In this document: positions 1-5,018 of the stretch, one piece after another
Layout: every line of letters starts with the position of its first letter
Position numbering within the stretch: the stretch's first letter is position 1
Assembly: GCA_016764135.1 (NCBI GenBank)
Contig: JAESSL010000045.1
Location: 1-5,018, forward strand
Direction of reading: 5' to 3'
Source: Alphaproteobacteria bacterium
Lineage (GTDB): Bacteria; Pseudomonadota; Alphaproteobacteria; UBA8366; GCA-2717185
Length of the DNA: 5,018 nucleotides
Position numbers and translations under genes: made by a program
The notes under the pieces: generated by a model
Told to the model about the DNA's origin: nothing
The model's database searches: none
Seen by the model: the letters and a program-made list of their open reading frames with translations, nothing else

Positions 1-83
1 TGTCGTACGCCATATCCCCGTGCTCCCTGTTGGTCCGGCGTTAACGCTTCCCATGACCGGACGTTGTAACGATCGCTTCCGAC

Positions 84-476
84 TTAAGAGGCGGGCTTGA
101 AAACAGGCACTTTTTGGCCATCTTCAGTGTCCTGGAAGACGAGCTCCACCTTTTGACCGATGGCGACCTTGTCGATGTCGCAATCGACGATATTCGTCAT
201 CATCGACACGCCTTCCTCTAGCGTGACATAGGCGATGACGTAAGGCGGGTCCGCGCGGCGCATGACCGAATAGGTGTAAATTTCACCCTTGCCAGACGCT
301 TCAATCCATTCAATATTTTTGCTTAGCGTGAAGGGGCTGATGTTGCGCGGATACCAGAAGAACTGGTTTGTGTCCTTGCAGCGTGGCAGCATCAGCTTGC
401 CTTCGTTCGCCGCCGCCCAGAAAGCGTCATGCTCGACTTGTTTTGGTGGTGATGGAATTTTTCTGACGGCGCTCAT
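84..476 (-). CDS. DUF35 OB-fold protein, partner of the adjacent thiolase-fold protein
   Basis: Encodes 130 residues and ends at TAA. I chose the ATG at 474-476 because it forms an ATGA overlap with the stop of the upstream thiolase gene and has a strong GGGGAGGG ribosome binding site 7 bases before it. The longer reading from 563 adds 29 arginine-rich residues that look like out-of-frame thiolase sequence. Residues 15-31 are the N-terminal helix (FWAAANEGKLMLPRC), residues 33-50 lie where the rubredoxin-like zinc ribbon normally is, and residues 60-128 form the OB fold (ASGKGEIYTYSVMRR, then VIAYVTLEEG). The usual CxxC...CxxC is reduced to C33-x2-T36 and S47-x2-T50, so zinc binding is probably lost. 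In known pairs the DUF35 protein is a small subunit that completes or gates the active site of the thiolase-like subunit and contacts CoA. The family call is firm; the substrate is unknown. Confidence 0.9.
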   Translation of the reverse strand: MSAVRKIPSPPKQVEHDAFWAAANEGKLMLPRCKDTNQFFWYPRNISPFTLSKNIEWIEASGKGEIYTYSVMRRADPPYVIAYVTLEEGVSMMTNIVDCDIDKVAIGQKVELVFQDTEDGQKVPVFKPAS

Positions 477-1651
477 GCGTCGGCCCTCCCCAAAATAACC
501 GTTGAACTTCCCATACGCGTGCCGATCGATCCGCCCGTGCCGTGGGCGAGGGCGAGCTGGCAATCCTTAACCTGTACTTTTGGATGAGCCTCATCGCGCA
601 ATTGACGGACCGCTTCGAGGACCTTCGTCAAACCACCCCGGTTGATTGGGTGGTTGTTGCAAAGCCCGCCGCCGTCGGTGTTGAACGGCAATTTACCAAC
701 GCCGGAGATCAGATTGCCGTCGGAGACGAATTTACCACCTTCGCCGACCGGGCAAAATCCTAGATCTTCTATGGTTTCCAGAACCGTGATGGTGAAGGAG
801 TCATAAATCGAGGCGTAATCTATGTCCGCCGCTGTGACGCCCGCTTCTTCAAAGGCCTTTGGGCCCGACCAGCGTGCACCGGTGAAGGTAAGATCGATCT
901 TGCCGGCGTTCAGATGCTTCGGCGCCTCGCCATGCCCCAGGACCGATACGGTGTCGCGTTTCAGGTCTTTGGCGATTTCCTTGCTGACAACGACAAACGC
1001 GCCGCCGCCATCGGAAATAACGCAACAATCGTTACGGTGCAGGGGGTCGGCGACCATTGGTGAATTGATGACGTCTTCCACTGTGACCACGTTTTGCAAC
1101 ATGGCGTTCGGGTTGTACTGCGCGTGATGGGATGCGGCGACCTTGATCCAGGCAAGCTGTTCGCTGGTGGTGCCAAATTCATGCATATGCCGGTGCGCGG
1201 CCATGGCGTACATGTTGACGATAGTGGGGCCGTACATATATTCGAACGGGAGATCCGGCGCGGGTTCGGTTGGCGCGCGCGGCACGGTGCCCGTGGCCAT
1301 GGCGTCGGCCCGAGGGCGTCCCGCCAGAGTGATGAGCGCAATATTGCATTTGCCCATGGCGATGGCTTCGGCGGCGTGACCAATATGCAGCACATAGGAC
1401 GAACCGCCGACATCGGTGGAATCCATGTGGCGGAGGTTCCGGAACCCCATATATTCGATCATGGATAGCGGGCCCAGGCCTGGCGCGTCCCCGGCGCAGA
1501 AATAGCCATCAACGTCATCTTTATTGATGCCTGCGTCGGCCAAAGCGCCAGCGGCGACTTCGGCGTGCAGTTGTGCGACGGAAATATCCGTCGCCTTGCG
1601 CGTCGGGTGTTCGAAAATACCCGCAATATGCGCGATCCCCTTGATGCTCAT
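473..1651 (-). CDS. Thiolase-fold protein (SCP-x/Ltp2-like), lacking the nucleophilic cysteine
   Basis: Encodes 392 residues, the normal length for non-classical thiolase-family proteins of the SCP-x/lipid-transfer type annotated as acetyl-CoA acetyltransferase. The N-terminal thiolase half starts at MSIKGIAHIAGIFEHP, and the second half begins near residue 230. Where thiolases have the cysteine nucleophile, this protein reads TDVGGSS (79-85). The only nearby cysteines, C52 and C102, are not in that position. A YDSF motif lies at 283-286 and GGGLCNNHP at 327-335, with H334 probably matching the conserved GHP histidine. The C-terminal loop is HGTGGS (370-375) instead of the usual cysteine-containing CGGGG-type loop. 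Loss of the cysteine argues against classical thiolysis. By analogy with the steroid side-chain aldolase Ltp2, which works with a DUF35 partner, retro-aldol cleavage of an acyl-CoA is a reasonable inference. The gene overlaps its DUF35 partner by 4 bases. Its own ribosome binding site is weak (GGA, 8 bases before the ATG). Confidence 0.88.
   Translation of the reverse strand: MSIKGIAHIAGIFEHPTRKATDISVAQLHAEVAAGALADAGINKDDVDGYFCAGDAPGLGPLSMIEYMGFRNLRHMDSTDVGGSSYVLHIGHAAEAIAMGKCNIALITLAGRPRADAMATGTVPRAPTEPAPDLPFEYMYGPTIVNMYAMAAHRHMHEFGTTSEQLAWIKVAASHHAQYNPNAMLQNVVTVEDVINSPMVADPLHRNDCCVISDGGGAFVVVSKEIAKDLKRDTVSVLGHGEAPKHLNAGKIDLTFTGARWSGPKAFEEAGVTAADIDYASIYDSFTITVLETIEDLGFCPVGEGGKFVSDGNLISGVGKLPFNTDGGGLCNNHPINRGGLTKVLEAVRQLRDEAHPKVQVKDCQLALAHGTGGSIGTRMGSSTVILGRADA
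484..491 (-). promoter_or_regulatory. Ribosome binding site of the DUF35 gene
   Basis: Read on the minus strand this is GGGGAGGG, a strong Shine-Dalgarno sequence 7 bases upstream of the ATG at 474-476 and inside the end of the thiolase coding region. It decides the DUF35 start in favour of the 130-residue form. Together with the 4-base ATGA overlap it implies translational coupling, and so roughly matched amounts of the two subunits. Confidence 0.8.
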
Positions 1652-1670
1652 GCGCTCAATCCGTTCCAGT

Positions 1671-1699
1671 TATTATTTGACCGGATCAACCATAGGCAA
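1671..1699 (-). promoter_or_regulatory. Possible promoter for the thiolase/DUF35 pair
   Basis: On the minus strand TTGCCT (1694-1699) is followed after 17 bases by ATAATA (1671-1676), a fair match to sigma-70 -35 and -10 boxes. Transcription would start about 12 bases before the thiolase ATG, giving a very short leader. This is a visual match only. It would make the pair a transcription unit separate from the upstream epimerase. Confidence 0.3.
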
Positions 1700-1723
1700 G
1701 CCGAGGGAGGCTATCAAGGCTCG

Positions 1724-1744
1724 GTCTGGAGAAATGGTCCAGAC
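1724..1744. repeat. 7-bp inverted repeat between the epimerase and thiolase genes
   Basis: GTCTGGA (1724-1730) and TCCAGAC (1738-1744) are perfect inverted copies separated by 7 bases, starting 13 bases after the epimerase stop codon. The transcript could fold into a hairpin there, which might attenuate transcription or protect the 3' end of the epimerase message. No T-run follows on the minus strand, so it is not a standard intrinsic terminator. It could also be a binding site for a dimeric regulator just upstream of the possible promoter. Confidence 0.4.
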
Positions 1745-1757
1745 ATTTGCGATTGCG

Positions 1758-2729
1758 TCAGGTGAAGCGGCCCTGTGGCGGCGTTTCCCGCCAGCGTCGC
1801 AATCCCTGCTCCAGATCAGTTTCAAATTGATAACCATCCTCGACAAGGCGTCCCGGCGTAATATGCGTGGAATGCACCAGTTTGAGGACGCGGGCGCGGC
1901 AAATGCCATTTCGCAGGCCGAGAGCATTCAGGATTTCAAACGGAATGGTCGCCAATTTCATCAGGCCAGTGGGAATAACCCCCTTTGGGCGCGGTAAATC
2001 GGCGACAGTGCAATAAGTTTCGCAAATATCTTCGATCGTATAGGGGGTTGGATAACAGAAATTATATAGATAGACGGACTGGTTTCGGTTCAACGCGAAT
2101 TCGAACGTGCGGATAAGTTCCCCGACATAGCCACAGCCCTTGATGGTGTCGCGACGGCCGGGATAGAAAAATATTCCGGTTTTCAACGCCTGGGGCAGGC
2201 GCGTGAAGTTGCCGCCTTCGTTGGGGCCGAAGACAACAGCGGGCCGTACGATGACCAGCCTGCGGCTGTCGTTTGAAGAGGCCCACATCCGGTGCACGCC
2301 TTCCGCCTGCAGTTTGGAATGTCCGTAAGCGCTGACAGGCTCAAGCTCGGTGTCTTCCGATTTGGGCGTTTCATCCGGGCCATAGACCGCTATCGAGCTA
2401 GTAAAGATGATGGTTTCGATACCATTGGCGTTGCAATAGTCGGTGACGTTTACCGCGCCGTAGACGTTCGTATTGTAATACTCGTGGTCTTCATGGCCTG
2501 GCGTCGTATGGACAGCGGCAAAATTATAAGCTTCATCGAATTGTTCGTGTGGGAGGTCGTTGAGCGGTTTACGAACATCGCCAACAATATACGCCACGCC
2601 GTCCAGCGGGTCAGTTTCCTCTCGAATGTCGACCGACGCCAATCGATCGTATCCTCTGGACAGAAGCGATTGCAGTAAATGGCGGCCAATAAATCCATTG
2701 CCGCCAAAAACGATTGCGGACCGGCTCAT
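1758..2729 (-). CDS. NAD-dependent epimerase/dehydratase (extended SDR, sugar-nucleotide type)
   Basis: Encodes 323 residues, the usual length for the GalE-like extended SDR family. The N-terminal Rossmann fold has GGNGFIG (9-15) and an acidic D34 after the second strand, which favours NAD over NADP. The catalytic set is visible as S112 (in TSSIAVYG), Y135 and K139 (YGHSK). RPAVVFGPN (162-170) is the usual substrate-domain start. The C-terminal part (about 170-323) has a hydrophobic stretch at 256-272 and a KLVHSTHITPGRLVEDGY segment typical of epimerases from polysaccharide clusters. Such enzymes act in the cytoplasm and epimerize, dehydrate or oxidize nucleotide sugars; which reaction this one performs cannot be read from the sequence. 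It follows the glycosyltransferase gene after 74 bases on the same strand, which suggests it makes a sugar for the same polymer. The start is supported by the glycine motif beginning at residue 9; the ribosome binding site is poor. Confidence 0.9.
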   Translation of the reverse strand: MSRSAIVFGGNGFIGRHLLQSLLSRGYDRLASVDIREETDPLDGVAYIVGDVRKPLNDLPHEQFDEAYNFAAVHTTPGHEDHEYYNTNVYGAVNVTDYCNANGIETIIFTSSIAVYGPDETPKSEDTELEPVSAYGHSKLQAEGVHRMWASSNDSRRLVIVRPAVVFGPNEGGNFTRLPQALKTGIFFYPGRRDTIKGCGYVGELIRTFEFALNRNQSVYLYNFCYPTPYTIEDICETYCTVADLPRPKGVIPTGLMKLATIPFEILNALGLRNGICRARVLKLVHSTHITPGRLVEDGYQFETDLEQGLRRWRETPPQGRFT

Positions 2730-2803
2730 CGCTTAAGATTCCGAGGGAAACGATTTGCGTAATTTATCATGACGCCGTTCCTTATCACATTGCATGGGCG
2801 GCG

Positions 2804-4000
2804 CTACGCGAGCAGCGCGTCAAAGCCGCCAAGACGGGCTGGCCAAGTATACGATTCCATGATCAGGTTTCTCGCATTCTTACCCAACTGCTTGGTCGTC
2901 GGATCGTTCAAGCACCGCAGCGTGCATTCCACGAAGTCGTCAATCTCGTTGGCCAGCAATAAATCTCTGTCGGGTATGGCGTCGATGCCGTCCAGTGAAT
3001 GTTGGGTTGTCACTGTTGGTTTGGCCATCGCCATCGCTTCCAGAACTTTGTTCTGAATGCCCCGCGCGATTCGCATGGGTACGACGGACACATCCGCATG
3101 GGCGAAATAGGGCCGCATATCGGGGACGCGACCGGTTACGTGAACGCCGTCGATCCGATCAATTCGGAGGACCTCTGGCGTTGGATTTCCGCCGACAACG
3201 TAAAACTGAATATCCGGGACCTTTTCCTTGAGCAGGGGAAACATTTCCTGCGCAAACCAGACTGCAGCGTCAACATTGGGCCAGTAATCCATGGCGCCCG
3301 TGAAAAGCAGTTTCGGCGCGGCGTCGGGGTAGGGGTTTTCGTATTCGCGGTCCGGTGAAAAATAATCACCGTCAATGCCGTTACTGATGCTGTGAATTTT
3401 GTCAGCGGATTCCGGCGCCAGGCGTTGAAAAAGGTCTACCTCTGGATCTGCGACGAAGGCGCCGTGATCAATGTATTCGCCGACGCGTCTGTCGAACTCC
3501 AGCAAGGTTCGGCCTTCCCGGTTAAAAACCCAACTCATGGGCCAGCTTTTCGATTTTGCGTATTGAAGCCATTTATCTGAATCAACGTCGCAGTAATCGA
3601 CGACGACACGTCGCGGACGGCGTGTTGGATCCATAAAGTATTGCGCCATCTGGGATGAAAATGCGAAGGCGACATCCGGTTTGACGCCATCCAGAACACC
3701 GACGCACCAATCGGCGAGTTTACGATTATAGAAATACGGGAGATTCAACGGGTCGCCACTGAGGAACGCGCGCAAGGACCGGATCTTGCCCCAGGTCTGG
3801 TTCAGGGGCGCCGTATGGACATCGACGCACCACTCTTTCAAATCGTCGACATAGGCCCAATCCCCGGGGTCATCGATGAAACAGCCAAGGTGAATACGGT
3901 GCGTTTTGGCGAAATGTTTCAGGATGTTGAAGGAACGAATCTTATCGCCTTTGTTGGGCGGATAAGGGATTCGTTGACTGAGGAAAAGCATATCCTTCAT
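2804..4000 (-). CDS. Glycosyltransferase of the XrtA/PEP-CTERM-associated family (TIGR03087 type)
   Basis: Encodes 398 residues, full length for this family. The N-terminal signature RIPYPPNKGDKIRS (10-23) followed by LGCFIDDPGDW (38-48) is the characteristic opening of the TIGR03087 sugar transferases found in exosortase/PEP-CTERM polysaccharide loci. The fold is a two-domain GT-B. The C-terminal domain has FTGAMDYWPNVDAA (233-246), VTGRVPDMRPYFAHADVSVVP (288-308) and a GT4-type nucleotide-sugar site with R310, G314, N317, K318 and E321 (GIQNKVLEAMAMAKP). It probably transfers a sugar to a lipid-linked exopolysaccharide intermediate at the cytoplasmic membrane; donor and acceptor are unknown. 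I kept the ATG at 3998-4000 because family members begin a few residues before the hydrophobic strand. An ATG three codons later is possible, but the AAGG before it lies too close. The FemAB-like gene ends 61 bases upstream. Confidence 0.92.
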   Translation of the reverse strand: MKDMLFLSQRIPYPPNKGDKIRSFNILKHFAKTHRIHLGCFIDDPGDWAYVDDLKEWCVDVHTAPLNQTWGKIRSLRAFLSGDPLNLPYFYNRKLADWCVGVLDGVKPDVAFAFSSQMAQYFMDPTRRPRRVVVDYCDVDSDKWLQYAKSKSWPMSWVFNREGRTLLEFDRRVGEYIDHGAFVADPEVDLFQRLAPESADKIHSISNGIDGDYFSPDREYENPYPDAAPKLLFTGAMDYWPNVDAAVWFAQEMFPLLKEKVPDIQFYVVGGNPTPEVLRIDRIDGVHVTGRVPDMRPYFAHADVSVVPMRIARGIQNKVLEAMAMAKPTVTTQHSLDGIDAIPDRDLLLANEIDDFVECTLRCLNDPTTKQLGKNARNLIMESYTWPARLGGFDALLA

Positions 4001-4020
4001 AGGGGCAATCGCTTGAATTA

Positions 4021-4030
4021 TTTTATAAAA
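4021..4030. repeat. AT-only palindrome in the FemAB-glycosyltransferase gap
   Basis: TTTTATAAAA is a perfect 10-base palindrome in an AT-rich stretch (about 4014-4035) just upstream of the glycosyltransferase start. It resembles a -10 region, but no acceptable -35 box lies 16-18 bases upstream on the minus strand. I record it as a sequence feature without assigning a function. Confidence 0.3.
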
Positions 4031-4061
4031 ATTTGGATGATTATCGGCGTGGCGGCGGTAT

Positions 4062-5018
4062 TTAACCCAATGCGCCTATCAGATAAGGGCCAATTACATT
4101 GGCGACGGGCAAGGGCAGGCGTTTCCAGCAATTGATCATAAGCTGGTACTTTGGATTGAGAGTGTTGGCGTCCGGTAGACTGGCGCCGGGTTTGAGCCTG
4201 TATTCGTAAACAAGCGGTTTGGGCTCGAACCCCCAGTTTTTCTTGAACGAATAAGCGCCCGTGCCCGCCTTGCTACGACCAAAATCGAAAATTCGCACGC
4301 CGCGTTTTACAGCTCTGCACATGGATTGCCAGTACATGTAGTCCTGCGCGCCATATTTCCGCGCCGCAAAAGAACCGCCGCCATAATAGGGCAGGACCTC
4401 GTTCCGGAAGTAGAATTGCAAGACTCCGCAGACCACCCCGTCGTCGGGCGCGAGGACAATCAGAAATTCACAGTCATTGCCGAAGACCCGTTTTAAATTG
4501 CGGCAATATTTTTTTGAAAAAACGGGTGAGCCTAAATTTCGTACGCTTAAAGAATAGATCGCGTGAAACCGGTCCGGCGCATCATCAACCTCAACGGTCA
4601 ATAATTCGGCCTTGATCGCCTTTCTGACGACGGCGCGCTGTTTTCGCGGTATCGCTTTTAGATTTTCGTCTTCAGAGTCTGTAAGTTCCCGACGAAAAAG
4701 GTAATAAAGTTCATCCTGATGCTGCCAGTCCGGTTTTGTAACTTTTGCGTTACGATATTCAAGAAAGTCCACACCTAGATTATCCGCTAGATTTTCCGCA
4801 TGGGCGTCGAGTATGGCGTTGGCTTCAGGATCAATGGTCAGGGGGCCGCCTTGGACGCAAAAGGACGTGGAGACCAGACGATTCCCAAACAGTCGGCTGT
4901 TAATATGGACAAGCGGCAGGATGCCAATAATGTCACCGTCACGTTCGACGTATACGAAATGCGTTTTGTGTCCAAAGCTGAAGCGAATGACCTCCGCCCA
5001 ACCTGCGCGATGAAAAAA
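4062..5018 (-). CDS. FemAB-like acyltransferase of the XrtA/PEP-CTERM system (TIGR03019 type), N-terminus beyond the window
   Basis: The reading frame ending at TAA (4062-4064) stays open to the window edge, giving 318 visible residues. A shorter form starting at the GTG at 4770-4772 is possible on paper but would discard about 80 conserved residues. The first visible residues read FFHRAGWAEVIRFSFGHKTH, followed by VERDGDIIGILPLVHINSRLFGN (24-46) and STSFCVQGGPL (50-60), typical of the first GNAT-like domain of this family. The second domain contains the basic PRKQRAVVRKA helix (124-134), VLQFYFRNEVLPYYGGG (199-215) and FDFGRSKAGTGAYSFKKNWGF (244-264), the FemAB signature region. The family is usually about 330-350 residues, so only a short N-terminus should be missing. 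FemAB relatives transfer amino acids from aminoacyl-tRNA; members of this subfamily occur in exosortase-linked exopolysaccharide loci, and their acceptor is not established. It is the most upstream visible gene of the group. Confidence 0.9.
   Translation of the reverse strand, partial: FFHRAGWAEVIRFSFGHKTHFVYVERDGDIIGILPLVHINSRLFGNRLVSTSFCVQGGPLTIDPEANAILDAHAENLADNLGVDFLEYRNAKVTKPDWQHQDELYYLFRRELTDSEDENLKAIPRKQRAVVRKAIKAELLTVEVDDAPDRFHAIYSLSVRNLGSPVFSKKYCRNLKRVFGNDCEFLIVLAPDDGVVCGVLQFYFRNEVLPYYGGGSFAARKYGAQDYMYWQSMCRAVKRGVRIFDFGRSKAGTGAYSFKKNWGFEPKPLVYEYRLKPGASLPDANTLNPKYQLMINCWKRLPLPVANVIGPYLIGALG

Noticed and set aside
33..62. Inverted repeat GTCCGG (33-38) and CCGGAC (57-62), with a GCGTTAACGC palindrome (38-47) overlapping its left arm, downstream of the DUF35 gene
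   Set aside because: The outer stem is only 6 bp with an 18-base loop and no T-run follows on the minus strand, so it does not qualify as an intrinsic terminator; the 83-base end of the window shows nothing else.
477..563. N-terminal extension of the DUF35 protein from an ATG at 561-563
   Set aside because: The extra 29 residues are arginine-rich, overlap the thiolase C-terminus in another frame and resemble no DUF35 N-terminus; the ATGA overlap and strong ribosome binding site support the start at 476.
1094..1468. Plus-strand open frames of 100-160 codons opposite the thiolase and epimerase genes (for example 1094-1468, 1524-1997, 2292-2678)
   Set aside because: They lie antisense to well-supported conserved genes and their translations show no recognisable domain.
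2730..2803. Possible promoter in the glycosyltransferase-epimerase gap
   Set aside because: A GATAAATT stretch could serve as a -10 box, but no suitable -35 element lies at a proper distance; the gap fits an operon-internal spacer.
2801..2818. GCGCT...AGCGC hairpin at the end of the glycosyltransferase gene
   Set aside because: A 5-bp stem overlapping the stop codon without a following T-run; expected by chance in this composition.

Overview
The window carries five genes, all on the minus strand and all read through by eye; no RNA gene, insertion sequence or CRISPR array was seen. Moderate GC content, short gaps and the protein families suggest a Gram-negative proteobacterium. An alphaproteobacterium with an XrtA exosortase/PEP-CTERM system is my best guess, but the sequence does not prove the lineage.

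In transcription order (from high to low coordinates), the right-hand part is the end of an exopolysaccharide locus of the exosortase type. It begins with a FemAB-like acyl/aminoacyltransferase (4062 to beyond 5018, its N-terminus cut off by the window edge). Next is a TIGR03087-type glycosyltransferase (2804-4000), then a NAD-dependent sugar-nucleotide epimerase/dehydratase of the extended SDR family (1758-2729). The first two match families known to occur in XrtA/PEP-CTERM polysaccharide loci. The epimerase plausibly supplies or modifies a sugar nucleotide for the same polymer. Gaps of 61 and 74 bases and the shared strand fit one operon.

A 106-base gap (1652-1757) contains a 7-bp inverted repeat and a promoter-like sequence, and separates that group from a tightly coupled pair. 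The pair is a thiolase-fold protein (473-1651) and a DUF35 OB-fold partner (84-476), sharing an ATGA stop/start overlap. Such pairs form two-subunit enzymes acting on acyl-CoA substrates, either as thiolases or as retro-aldolases. Here the thiolase lacks the usual nucleophilic cysteine, and the DUF35 protein keeps only one of the four zinc-ribbon cysteines. The complex is therefore more likely an aldolase-like or otherwise non-classical C-C bond enzyme than a normal thiolase. Its substrate is unknown, and its position beside the polysaccharide genes may be coincidental.

No clearly new multi-gene system is visible. The points most worth a second look are the degenerate active sites of the thiolase/DUF35 pair and the junction between it and the exosortase-type locus.
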